This document shows positions 46,573-56,400 of a DNA stretch of 64,000 nt, in pieces. The position numbers and the translations under genes are program-made. This DNA is from Rossellomorea pakistanensis. GTDB taxonomy: Bacteria; Bacillota; Bacilli; Bacillales; Bacillaceae_B. The stretch covers positions 1-64,000 of the forward strand of contig NZ_JAFBDZ010000004.1 of assembly GCF_016908495.1 (NCBI RefSeq), in the 5' to 3' direction. The notes below the pieces were generated by a model that saw only the letters and a program-made list of their open reading frames with translations, was not told where the DNA came from and ran no database searches. Position 1 is the stretch's first letter; each line of letters begins with the position of its first letter.

Positions 46573-46602
46573 TCTCTTAGATGTAGTATCTATAAGAGAC
46601 AG
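46573..46602. other. Hairpin resembling a transposon mosaic end
   Basis: AGATGTAGTATCTATAAGAGACAG (46579-46602, split here as two halves AGATGTAGTATC and TATAAGAGACAG) resembles the Tn5/IS50 mosaic end with five extra bases inside. TCTCTTAGAT and ATCTATAAGAGA also form a hairpin. No transposase is near. Confidence 0.4.
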
Positions 46603-46677
46603 TCTTAAAACGCTACTAGTCTCGTTCAAATTATGATACATTAATTAAGATATACAAAATGAAGGGAGTCATTTCAA

Positions 46678-47028
46678 TTGACTAATCATGGAGCACAAAA
46701 TGAACTACCACCAAAAACTTGTACTATTGATAGGCTTGTTACTTTGCCCGAAGATGTTCAAAAAGTCATCGAAGGCAAGAAAACTGCCACACGTAGAAAC
46801 GGAAGATATGCTGATGTCGGTGAGATCATGGTATTAGAGGATAAACAATTCAAGGTGGATCGAGTTTATTCTCAATCGCTAGGTGAATTGACGAATGAAC
46901 ATGCTCGCCAAGAGGGTTATGACACAGTTGAACAATACAAAGAATCGATATTATCAATGCATCCTGGAATGCCATGGGTTCCAAAAATGAGAGTCTGGGT
47001 ACATGAGTTCAGTCAAGTTAACGAGTAA
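46678..47028 (+). CDS. ASCH-domain protein
   Basis: A 116-residue protein; residues 20-115 fit the ASCH fold: VTLPEDVQKVIEGKKTATRR (conserved Lys/Thr/Arg of the putative nucleic-acid cleft), VGEIMVLEDKQFKVDRV and a C-terminal MRVWVHEF strand. ASCH proteins bind RNA or act as small amidohydrolases on modified nucleosides (YqfB). The start is a TTG after GGGAG, with wide spacing. It is probably co-transcribed with the DUF2269 gene 12 bases downstream. Confidence 0.8.
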   Translation: MTNHGAQNELPPKTCTIDRLVTLPEDVQKVIEGKKTATRRNGRYADVGEIMVLEDKQFKVDRVYSQSLGELTNEHARQEGYDTVEQYKESILSMHPGMPWVPKMRVWVHEFSQVNE

Positions 47029-47040
47029 CAGGCAACTGAA

Positions 47041-47487
47041 ATGGACTTTTTATTGTACCGCATTCTAATATACATACATGTTATTAGCGTAATCGTATCC
47101 ATTGGCCCATTCTTTATTTTATTGCCACTTGTAAAAAAATTACTTCATGCAAAAGATACGGAGATGAGAGCCTATCTGGATACATTTCGATTTGTTGTTC
47201 GACTAGCAAAGCATTCTGGTCATGTACTTGTTGTGTCTGGTATTCTGCTCGTCATTTCAGGACCTTGGACTTGGAGTACACCATGGCTAATCATGACACT
47301 TATCGTCATGGGCTGTTCACTATTTTTCCTAGCCCGTGCCTTTTCTCCCAAACTCCGTAAGTTTGAAGAGCAAGACCAGAATAAAGAAGTGTTGGCAGCT
47401 AAACTTAAAAGGTCGATTTGGATATACATCATCCTATTAATGATTATGCTATGGTTTATGGTTGGTAAACCGACTTTATGGGCTTAG
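47041..47487 (+). CDS. DUF2269-like integral membrane protein
   Basis: A 148-residue protein with four hydrophobic segments (about residues 5-30, 55-78, 80-100 and 125-145) and His residues in the first two (IYIHVISVI, KHSGHVLVV) in the way seen in DUF2269/CopD-like membrane proteins. No activity is proven. No clear ribosome site precedes it, so translation may be coupled to the ASCH gene. The GGAACC hairpin copy D terminates it. Confidence 0.75.
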   Translation: MDFLLYRILIYIHVISVIVSIGPFFILLPLVKKLLHAKDTEMRAYLDTFRFVVRLAKHSGHVLVVSGILLVISGPWTWSTPWLIMTLIVMGCSLFFLARAFSPKLRKFEEQDQNKEVLAAKLKRSIWIYIILLMIMLWFMVGKPTLWA

Positions 47488-47532
47488 AATCATAAACGTA
47501 TTTATTCATCTATGAATGGGGCTTTCTAAAAA

Positions 47533-47622
47533 GGAACAGGAACCATATGTTCGTTAAGAGATAGAAAACACTCCTGAGGTTTTCTTCTATCTCTTGAAGT
47601 AATGGTTCCTGTTCCCTTTTTT
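47533..47622. repeat. GGAACC hairpin repeat, copy D
   Basis: GGAACAGGAACCAT (47533-47546) pairs perfectly with ATGGTTCCTGTTCC (47602-47615), followed by C and six T residues. An inner AAGAGATAGAA/TTCTATCTCTT stem holds the family motif TTTCTTCTATCTCTTGAAG. Confidence 0.92.
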
Positions 47623-47636
47623 ATTCGTTTCCTACA

Positions 47637-47702
47637 TGCATAAATTCGAAATCTCGTGCATTTACTTCTCGTTTTCGTGCATAAAATCGAAAAGTTGTGC
47701 AT
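47637..47702 (-). repeat. Phased TGCAC repeat array, locus 2
   Basis: TGCAT cores at 47637, 47657, 47678 and 47698 (spacings 20, 21, 20). Read on the minus strand the first unit TGCACAACTTTTCGATTTT differs by one base from the unit at 4129. Confidence 0.85.
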
Positions 47703-47818
47703 TTTCCACATCAAGACAAAGAAAATGGGGCTGTCCGAACAAGGACAAATTCAGAAAATGGAAATAGAATCATAAATTATCTGTTTTATAATCAAAATGA
47801 GCCATCGATAGTCTCTTT

Positions 47819-48235
47819 TTATTTATTTTCTTTCTCTAAACTAAGCTTAGATGTATCTTTAATCGTTTTGATCTTACAAAAGAAATAATAATATTTATAG
47901 ATTTCCATTAAAATCAGGGCAATCTTTACGCTGATTCTGTCCGTTAAAAAGAATGGAAAGGCGATCATACAATCAGATAATAAGACCGTTGAGATTTTCT
48001 GCTTTAATGTCATCGCTCTCTCATTGACAAATTCCTCTAAATACTTTTTATAAACCTTCGTATTTTTGAACCAGATTTCAAATTTTTTAGATCCTTTAAC
48101 AAAAAAGAAGGATGCCAATAGCAATAATGGCGTTGTCGGTACTAACGGCAAAACAATTCCTATAATCCCTATCCCCATAAATAGAAATCCCAAGAATATA
48201 TATATAAATTTCTTTATATTTTTGATGATCCTCAC
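47819..48235 (-). CDS. YbaN-family (DUF454) membrane protein
   Basis: A 138-residue membrane protein with two N-terminal helices (GFLFMGIGIIGIVLPLVPTTPLLLLASFF), the VPTTPLLLLA motif typical of DUF454, and two more hydrophobic segments near residues 82-110. In enterobacteria ybaN lies near priC and has no established function. Here it is a single gene, convergent to the DUF2269 gene. The start codon lies after a GGGAG site near 48240. Confidence 0.85.
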   Translation of the reverse strand: MRIIKNIKKFIYIFLGFLFMGIGIIGIVLPLVPTTPLLLLASFFFVKGSKKFEIWFKNTKVYKKYLEEFVNERAMTLKQKISTVLLSDCMIAFPFFLTDRISVKIALILMEIYKYYYFFCKIKTIKDTSKLSLEKENK

Positions 48236-48637
48236 TCCCTGTGAAACCCTTTAACTTCCCAATTATATGATAGGTGAGGATGCTTGTAAAATGTTGGTGA
48301 AGTTAAATTGATTACATATCTTACTCCACCAATTTCAAAAAATAATAAGAAAATAGGCGCAGTCCTTTTAAATGAGGTCACTGCAAAATGGTAGTTTAAG
48401 AAATATGATGATTCTAGGGGGTACAAAAATGTCTCCCTATATGCCAAACGAGCCTTAGAAACGATTCTGGGCTCGTTTTCCATTTACCATTTTTCATTAT
48501 TAATAAATTGTATTTTTGCAGTACCCTCTTTTAAATAGGAGTACGCCTTTCTTAATTTATTTTGCTTACTACAAACACTACTACTTGCTTGAGGCTTGAG
48601 AATGGTAAAATTCAATCTCGTTACAAAATAATGTATT
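48236..48637. other. 402-bp gene-free region
   Basis: No supportable gene was found. AAACGAGCC (48446-48454) pairs with GGCTCGTTT (48470-48478); this hairpin may end transcription from the nucleotidase gene. An 83-codon frame over 48232-48483 has no ribosome site and overlaps this hairpin. Confidence 0.6.
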
Positions 48638-50737
48638 TTATAGCCACTTCTCCATCAATGCTCTTGCTTTTACTTCTAAAACGTCATGCGCTTCTTGTGA
48701 AATAAATCGTTGCATGGATCGCTTGTCAACGTATGTGATGAATTTTTCTAATTCTTTGATTGCTTTATCTTCTGAGTTTTGATTAAAATGATGTTCTGCC
48801 ATTTTCAAACGGCTGGATAACCCTTTGTCTAATGGTTTTTCTACATCACCAGAATTCACATAGTGATTTAGCACATTTTGTATTTCGTTCATTGTGATTA
48901 GGGTTGTTGATGTGACCCGGTGAAGGGCAGGTGGCTCAATGACCTTCTGGTTTTTAAGATAATCTAGGAATACCCAATAATCTCCCCCTACTCGAACAGG
49001 GTCACGATATTCCTTAAATGTTTCATATCCGTCAGCTCCAATGACTATATATGCGAGGGCGGCCACTCGATAAGTACGTTCGAGGTCAAGTGGTTCTCCA
49101 TTAATCAAGAAATAATCTGGGTTGATGCGATGATTTAGTTCTTTATCCACATTGTATGTGTAATGGACATTTTGAGAGACTGCTAGCGGGTGAAAACTGA
49201 CCGAGCCATCCGGTTTTAAACGCCATTGTTCTTCAAGAATTTCTTTTATCTGTTGTCCTTTGAATGTAACAACTAATACAGGGTTTGCGTAGCCATGTGC
49301 ATGCCATTGTTCGCCAAATAGTATTTGTCCATCACTGTCAGCAGGATTTTTCCCTTTGTTGTACAAGAGATCACCACGTAATGGACTTGCAGCCGTGAGA
49401 GCAAAGTCTGCTGGATTGGCAGCTTTTTTCCCAGCTGCAAGGTGTGCGTCTGCAGCGACATTAGCAAGCGTGCTTTCTCCCTTGTCATTTCGAGCTCGAG
49501 TTAAATCATCTGTTTGTCTAGCTATAGGCTTTGCCCAACGCTCCTTACCTTTATCATCCCAATAAGCGACCATTTTTGAAATCACTGGATCAGCTGGTAC
49601 ATCTCGGGTCACAGGATGGTTCAATGATCTCGACATTTCACGTACTACGTCCTTACTAACTGGATCAATAGATAGGTTTATCTCACTAATTAGACGACCA
49701 TGATTTGCCCCTTCAATGACTGGACGTGGATTCCCTTCAGGATCGTCAATGGAACAGTTAAACTTTGCATGCCAATGACCACCGATAATCGCATCGATTT
49801 CAGCTGAAGCTTGTTTAGCAAAATCAAAGATAGGGCCAAATGGGCGATCGCAGCCGTTAAAGTCGATAGCATCACTCTTCGTTGAACCACCTTCATGAAC
49901 GACTGCAATAATCGTTTTGATTCCCATTTCCTTCAGCACTTTTGCATATTTGTTCGCTGACTCTAAAAGAGGGTCATTCGTTAGAGCGCCAACCTGGAAG
50001 GATGTTGACCCTTCTACTGTTGTAGGGGTTGTCAGGCCTATAAATCCAACAGGAATTGTATTACCTTTCCCATCAGGAATCTGTTTAATAACGTATGGCT
50101 TTAACACCAGATTACCTGAATCTGCCTCACGTACATTAGCAGATATGTATTCATAATCCGCACCTTGAAATCGCTGACCTGTAGAGTCGTTAAAGCAACT
50201 ATCTTCATTAATAACCCCAAAACATTTTCCATTCATAATATGGTTCTTTAGAAAATCACTGGATACATCGAACTCATGGTTTCCTGCTACAGAGAAGTCG
50301 AGTCCGATTGCATTCAAGAATTCAATTGTAGGCTCTTCACGGTGAGCGGCTACCTCGAACGGCCAACCACTAAAATCATCACCAGCTGAAAAAAGGATTG
50401 AATTTTCCTTTCCTGCTTTAAGATTCCGAAGGTGTGTCGCCATATAGGCTGCACCACCAACAGTTATCGGCCCATCGGGGGAATTGATTTGACCATTGTT
50501 CTTATCGTTTAATGCTTTAAGATACCCGTGAAAATCTGTTAACCCTAGGATTTGAAGTTCTACAAGATCCTCATGATTCAATTCTTCCTTTGACGATGGT
50601 CCACCTTCAGTATGAGTTAGAACTGGAGATTGTCTCGCATGAGTAGACGCGAAGGCTTCCAATGAACCCATTAAACCATTTCCAACTAATAACACAAATA
50701 CGAGCAATAATAAAAGATGTTTTCTCATTTGCTTCAT
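48638..50737 (-). CDS. Secreted 5'-nucleotidase / metallophosphatase
   Basis: A 699-residue protein with an N-terminal signal peptide (charged start, hydrophobic core LLLLLVFVLLVGNGLMG, cut after AFAS). The metallophosphoesterase domain (about 50-360) carries TDFHGYLKAL, GDDFSG, GNHEFD and IGGHWHAKF metal-binding motifs. The 5'-nucleotidase C-terminal substrate domain (about 390-610) has NVAADAH and YKVAALAY-type strands. It should release phosphate from extracellular nucleotides or cyclic nucleotides, like YfkN/YunD. No LPXTG anchor is seen; the C terminus is helical. The ATG at 50737 follows GGGGAGG. Confidence 0.9.
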   Translation of the reverse strand: MKQMRKHLLLLLVFVLLVGNGLMGSLEAFASTHARQSPVLTHTEGGPSSKEELNHEDLVELQILGLTDFHGYLKALNDKNNGQINSPDGPITVGGAAYMATHLRNLKAGKENSILFSAGDDFSGWPFEVAAHREEPTIEFLNAIGLDFSVAGNHEFDVSSDFLKNHIMNGKCFGVINEDSCFNDSTGQRFQGADYEYISANVREADSGNLVLKPYVIKQIPDGKGNTIPVGFIGLTTPTTVEGSTSFQVGALTNDPLLESANKYAKVLKEMGIKTIIAVVHEGGSTKSDAIDFNGCDRPFGPIFDFAKQASAEIDAIIGGHWHAKFNCSIDDPEGNPRPVIEGANHGRLISEINLSIDPVSKDVVREMSRSLNHPVTRDVPADPVISKMVAYWDDKGKERWAKPIARQTDDLTRARNDKGESTLANVAADAHLAAGKKAANPADFALTAASPLRGDLLYNKGKNPADSDGQILFGEQWHAHGYANPVLVVTFKGQQIKEILEEQWRLKPDGSVSFHPLAVSQNVHYTYNVDKELNHRINPDYFLINGEPLDLERTYRVAALAYIVIGADGYETFKEYRDPVRVGGDYWVFLDYLKNQKVIEPPALHRVTSTTLITMNEIQNVLNHYVNSGDVEKPLDKGLSSRLKMAEHHFNQNSEDKAIKELEKFITYVDKRSMQRFISQEAHDVLEVKARALMEKWL

Positions 50738-50997
50738 AGCCATTTCCTCCCCATTCTTGATCATCAAGAATTAGAATAGAGAATAAGTGTGAAATTGAAT
50801 TTGTGTTTAGGTCAATTTTTCGTAAAGATTCTATTCACTATCTTTGCCGGTCAATAATCGGTGCACTGCATGATTTGAAATTGGAACACACCTTTTATTT
50901 CTCCCCTCTTCCTTCTTTTTTATTCCAACTATGACTTTATGAATAATTGAATTTACTTTTATTGGTATTCATCCCCTATAAAACATTTTATTAATGA

Positions 50998-51045
50998 AAA
51001 AGAGACAAGATTGTGATCCCTCCACACATCTCGTCTCTTTCTTTT
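50998..51045 (-). terminator. Terminator of the catabolic cluster's last gene
   Basis: On the minus strand AGAGACGAGAT and ATCTTGTCTCT form a stem with one mismatch, followed by five T residues. It lies about 90 bases after the YcdB-like gene. The rest of 50738-51131 shows only promoter-like DNA for the nucleotidase. Confidence 0.75.
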
Positions 51046-51131
51046 TATCACGCACTGGAAATATCTACAAAAAACAGGGAATTCTATCATTCTATCCGGT
51101 CCATCTATTCATTATAGTACATTTCACTTTT

Positions 51132-52523
51132 CTAAATCTCTTCTATAATTCCTGAATCCACATATTCAACCTTACCAGTATGTGCATTTATTGTTTTAAT
51201 ATGGCCGTTCGGACCTGGAAAATCGACGATATAAGATAGGCCGTAAACGGAAGGCTCTTCAAAATTTTCGACAGTGCGTTTAAGCTTCATCTCCATTTGC
51301 TTAAAATAGATTTCTTCCGCTTCTTCAAGGGATACTTTTGGAGATAAGTCAAGGGCATCTAAGGCCTGTTCATCAAGTGTAGCAATTTCACTACCTCTAA
51401 TGATCCCCGAATAGATTCCAACATCAATGGTTGCCTTAAATCCCTCTAATTTCATTCCACGATGCTGACGAATAAATGTAAACACTCTTGACGGTTCAAA
51501 CAGATCCTCCAATTCCTCATCATCAGATAGATCATCCTCTTCTAGTTCTATTAACTGCTCTTCTAACCAATATTTTTCATGAATATCTCCTACCACTGCC
51601 TCTAAAAATGCTAAAGCCTGCCTCTCTAAGAACTCTTGACTTAAGGGTTGATGGCCTTTTGACCAATCAACATTTGATTCATAAAACTCTCTTGAACCAT
51701 CCTTTTCAATCAATATTGTTGCTTCCATTTCCTCTACATTTTTTTCTCCAATTAACGCCTGCTTATCAATCCAACGTTTTAAAAGACCATTATCTTCATG
51801 TAACTCATGAACCGATGTCAAACCTAGCATATCCTCAATAGTTTCAGTCACAAATACTTGCTTAATTGAGGTATGAGGGGCATCTTCTACCCCCATATAT
51901 TCTGATACTGTTTCAATTTCACCATTAACACTTACTCCCATAATCTCATGATTGGGATGATAAACAAGGTTAATCTCTTTATCAACATCAATCGCTAATT
52001 GAAGCAGTGATTCTGTTTTTAAGACTTGCTTTGCTTGATCTTTATTTATTTTCACATCCGGATAGGAAAGGTGATACATTTTTTGTCCTAAAGTAGCAGA
52101 TTCGATATCACCGAATTGATTTAATGAAACGCTACAACCCGTATGAGGAATGGAAAGGTTTAATGTTTCATCTCGTTCTTCAAATATAACCGTATAACTG
52201 TCTGAACTCCATTCTATTAATGCATTAAAATACGACTTTCGGTAGCAAAAATCTTCTGCAAAACGCTGAGCCATCTCGATCAATTGATTGCTAGTCACTT
52301 CGCTTTTCCTTGCATTCCTCATAAACTCTAGTTCTTTATTTGGGTCCAAATCGATCGTAAAACTACTAAAGGAACCATCTTCTAAAAATTCTGCAAAACC
52401 GTAAACAAAATCTGAAAATTCATCGACGATTTGTGCCATTTCTGGTACACATTCATCCTCAACAAATTTAATATTTGGTTTTCCAGACAGATAATTTTTT
52501 AATTTACTCGCTAGATCATTCAT
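51132..52523 (-). CDS. YcdB/YcdC-domain protein
   Basis: A 463-residue acidic protein without signal peptide. Two halves each contain a region like the YcdB/YcdC repeat: YGLSYIVDFPGPNGHIKTINAHTGKVEYV near the C terminus is the clearest, with the pattern of a strand, hairpin, strand seen in PepSY-like domains. Relatives are usually exported; this one looks cytosolic. It is the last gene of the minus-strand run, 46 bases after the amidohydrolase, and GGAG stands before the ATG. Its role in the cluster is unknown. Confidence 0.65.
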   Translation of the reverse strand: MNDLASKLKNYLSGKPNIKFVEDECVPEMAQIVDEFSDFVYGFAEFLEDGSFSSFTIDLDPNKELEFMRNARKSEVTSNQLIEMAQRFAEDFCYRKSYFNALIEWSSDSYTVIFEERDETLNLSIPHTGCSVSLNQFGDIESATLGQKMYHLSYPDVKINKDQAKQVLKTESLLQLAIDVDKEINLVYHPNHEIMGVSVNGEIETVSEYMGVEDAPHTSIKQVFVTETIEDMLGLTSVHELHEDNGLLKRWIDKQALIGEKNVEEMEATILIEKDGSREFYESNVDWSKGHQPLSQEFLERQALAFLEAVVGDIHEKYWLEEQLIELEEDDLSDDEELEDLFEPSRVFTFIRQHRGMKLEGFKATIDVGIYSGIIRGSEIATLDEQALDALDLSPKVSLEEAEEIYFKQMEMKLKRTVENFEEPSVYGLSYIVDFPGPNGHIKTINAHTGKVEYVDSGIIEEI

Positions 52524-52569
52524 GTTTCTTCTCCTAATGTTCTTATATGTACTTTTCTTCGTTGTCCAA

Positions 52570-53424
52570 TCACAAATACGGCTTTATCCTCGGAAACACC
52601 TTCACCGCCGTCTTATAAAATACATCCTCATGGTATTCTGCTGGAATGATTTCCTTTATAAATTCAATATACGGCTCGATTGGAACAAGCGGCCAGTCTG
52701 TCCCGAACAGGAATTTTTGATAATTGTCGGTGAAGGTTAATGCATGCTTTAGATGATTGAAAAAACGTGGTGAATCTTTATACCGTTTAATATCCCCCGC
52801 CGTTCCAACCACTAATCCCGATAGGTCAGCATACATATTACGGTTTTTATAAACGACCTCTGCTCCGTCCAATGTCCAGGGATCCCCAAAGTGAGCCATC
52901 ATAAAGTTAATATCCCGGTGTTCTACAGCCACCTCATCAAGTGTTAGGGGATGGGAATATTTCAATAGTCCCCTCTCTGAATAGGTATCTCCTGTATGAA
53001 AAACAACGGGTAGTTCATATTTAGAAGCAAGCTTGTATACTGGCTGGTACACTTCATCATAGGCATAGAATGGATAGTAACCTAAATACATTTTGATTCC
53101 TACAACTCTTGGATTTTGTAACGTCTTTTCTAGCTTCTGTAATGATTGTGAATCGAGATTATATGGGTTAATCCCTGCACAATAAACTACAGGCGGCGGA
53201 ATACGTTCATCAAGGTCTAATCCCATTGGAGTAGGGGCAGAAGGGTCCGGAAACCCTTCTACTTCTTTTTCCACTAAGCCCATTCCAATTCCTAGAACGA
53301 CATTGGCTTCTTCATACTCTTTCAAAATACCATTATAGGAATAGTCTAGCTTAGACTGATTTATTGCTGTTTCTTTAAAGCTCTCAATATTTGAAAAATG
53401 CATATGTGCGTCAATTATTTTCAT
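52570..53424 (-). CDS. Amidohydrolase (TIM-barrel metal-dependent hydrolase)
   Basis: A 284-residue amidohydrolase-2 family protein. It starts with the metal motif IDAHMHF (HxH), has VVGIKMYLGYYPF with the barrel Lys, and the later PVVFHTGDT and MMAHFGDPW histidines and the LFGTDWPLVP aspartate. Such enzymes are decarboxylases, lactonases or hydrolases of small carboxylates. It lies 15 bases downstream of the GNAT-fusion gene and is certainly co-transcribed, with AGAAGGA before the ATG. The substrate is unknown. Confidence 0.85.
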   Translation of the reverse strand: MKIIDAHMHFSNIESFKETAINQSKLDYSYNGILKEYEEANVVLGIGMGLVEKEVEGFPDPSAPTPMGLDLDERIPPPVVYCAGINPYNLDSQSLQKLEKTLQNPRVVGIKMYLGYYPFYAYDEVYQPVYKLASKYELPVVFHTGDTYSERGLLKYSHPLTLDEVAVEHRDINFMMAHFGDPWTLDGAEVVYKNRNMYADLSGLVVGTAGDIKRYKDSPRFFNHLKHALTFTDNYQKFLFGTDWPLVPIEPYIEFIKEIIPAEYHEDVFYKTAVKVFPRIKPYL

Positions 53425-53439
53425 TTTGTTCCTTCTTTC

Positions 53440-56400
53440 TTAAAAACGAATAGATTTCAAGCTGGTCAATGCTGTATCAGGTATCGTCTTATTATTCAGC
53501 ATAAAGAAGACAGGTGTTGTAAACATTCGTTTCCCGTTCTCGAGATTTAATTTCGAATGAATACTAAAATGCATGATTTCTTTATTAATATAGGATTTAA
53601 GCTGGAGATCATTTTGATCGGTTATGACCTGTAGCTGATCCTCATGATGATCTGACCCAAATGCAGCATTTCGGCCAACGATCATCTCCTGTTCCCCTTT
53701 CCCACCATAAATTTTTTGCCGCTCTCCCGTTATGCTTTGAAAATTCCCCCAACCATCGGCAAGATCTTGGCTCGGTTTAAAGAAGCAATTTGTATCCCAT
53801 TTTTTCATACTGAGATATCGGTCTGAATGTTGAATGACCTCTGTTGTCTGGCATAGGACAGATGACCCAGGTAAGAGTAAGAAATACTGGTGATATTCAA
53901 ACCCTTTATATTTTTCATGCTCCTCTAGTTTAACGATAATCTTCAAACCTTCCCACTTATTCCCTTTCGAATCATTTAATGATACGAATGTAGCTTGGCG
54001 TTTTTCCTTCAAAATTGAATTTGGACTAACCTCACGGATACCGCTGCTGATTCCCCCTGGCCAAGGATTCCACCACGATTTCGGTGTTACTTTTGGAAAG
54101 GATGAATCCAACCACTCCCTCCCGTTTGCTCTTAGTGAGAATAGACTTGGATAAAATTCTGGTGCAGCCGAAATTTCCAAATGACTATTATGACAGGTAA
54201 ACGTTTCTACTCCATCCTTCATATGAGTTTCAAAACGAATCGGTTCGCTTCCTTTTCTCACATATAGAGATGCCTGTTCTGCTTCAATTGAATCCAACTT
54301 CATTCTAGTAGATAGTAGACCAATAGGATCAAAGTTCTCAACATTCACTTCGAACTCTCCCGTTTTCACCGCATCCTTTGTATTAAAACTCTTGCTGCTT
54401 AGTACTGTATCCCCTGATAAAATTTCGATTGTTCCATTGAAATAGGATGCCTTGTAATCTGATATACTAGCATGAATGTCTGATTTAGAAATAAATGGAT
54501 TGTGATCATTCACAACAAATTCCAGATGCTCTGTTAGTGCTTCTTGCTCAACTTGCTGCTGCATTGAAAATTCTCTAAATGATGGCCAATCCTGGAAAGC
54601 ACCAATAGTCATAAAAAATGGCTTTGTCTTAGTAATCTCTCTTCCTTTTAATCTACCAATATGGTGTTCAAAATAAACAAACCAACTGCCGAAGTTAATC
54701 TTTTCTTCTTTTGGCCAACAGATGCCTCGTGGAGATTGATGATCCCTAGAGAAAATCCAATTCTCTGTTACAGAATCGCCCTTCCAATATGATAGGAACG
54801 AACCAATGGAATCCTTCATTTCAATGAACTTATTTTCATAAGGGATAATTGCTCTTTCAAGGGTATGGTAAATAGGAATGTTTAACCACATTTCTTCTGA
54901 AAGCGCGTTTACTTGTGTATTTTCCACTTCATAATGATGCTCGATTAACCCTTCTCCATATAATTTCGCTACTGCATGTAGCTTTACATCCGGGAATGCT
55001 TTTGATTGATAGGTTGCCCGATAACCAATTGAACGAGCATCTTCGATAAACTCTACTTTCTCCGCTCGTATCTTTGAGAACTCTTCGGAAAAAGGCTTTC
55101 CTAATTTCGGATACATAAAAGCAGATTCCTGCTCGTCGGTTTTTTCTTTCCCTGGTACGAGCCAATTATCGAATTTCTCCAGCCACATATGATATTGACC
55201 ATTATAGACGTGGTACCTTTCCTCACACTCACCTGAAAACTTAGCCCCGATCCCTTTGAATGCTACTCCGATTTTCTTCGTAAACTTTATAGTGGACTGG
55301 TCTTGTTTCACAGCTGTAATTTCCACTTCAGGTGAATAAAATCCATGGCTCTTTAATGTGTAAGCAACTGGAATGGATCGCCTTGATTTCGGTTCTAATG
55401 TCACTTCAATCGCATTGTTCTCTAACTGCAATAAATCACTTTCTGGTAAAGTGAACGAAAACGTAATCGTTTCATTAAAGTTATTCTCTATATCAATATA
55501 TAAAGAAGATGATCTTCCAATGTATGCTAAGGTTCCAGGTGTATGGCATGTAAGGTTAGCCGGGAATTTGGGTAATAGCCCTACTTTAAATAAGGCTTCT
55601 TTTCCATTGATTGTAACCAAAGTGTTAACAGTTGGATGTGTTCTCCAAATACTTTGTTCTTCGTCGATTCGATCGACATAGAAAGGAGCCTCTATCTTTA
55701 TTTCATCCTTTATTTCGACCAATTCCTGCTGGAAGGCAAACTGAATGTTTTTATTGTTTTCACCTTTAAGAGAGATCGCTAGAGGCTGTCCTGTTTTATT
55801 TTTTATGTGATAACGAATTTTGTATTCTGATCCAAATACGAGCTTAAAGTCTTCAAGAGTTGCTGATATTCGATAATCATCTGTCTCAATCAAGCGAAGT
55901 CCTCTTCCTGAACGTTCGAATTCCACTTTAAGACTTCTCCCGTTATTCGACCATGAATACTCGTAATCACGGAATTCATTTTCTTTTGTCCCATCTGGTT
56001 TTACCTCAATAGTTCTTGTGCTCGCTTCATACCAATTTAAATCTTCAAAAAAGTCCTTAACGGCATCGGTATGTAAGACGGTTGGCATAAAGTTCATTAA
56101 ATGAGTCGCATCATCCCGCTCTTCCCAAAAGAAGCCACATTTCTTGTATAGAGGGACTGCTTTCGTATTGCCTGGCCATGTATACAAATCAAGACGCGGC
56201 CATTTCATTTCAACCGCACGTTCTAATGCTTTTAATACAAGCAATTTACCGATTTTCTTACCTTGATAATCTCCCCGTACGTTTAATAAAGGAATATAAA
56301 GGGCCCCTTCATCCTCACGATATTCACCAAGACTGCAATATCCAACCACTTTCTCCCCATCCAATGCTAAAAATAGATGAAGATTTGTTGAATTTGCTTC

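Noticed and set aside
48232-48483. 83-codon minus-strand reading frame
   Set aside because: No ribosome site, overlap with a hairpin, and protein sequence without any pattern.
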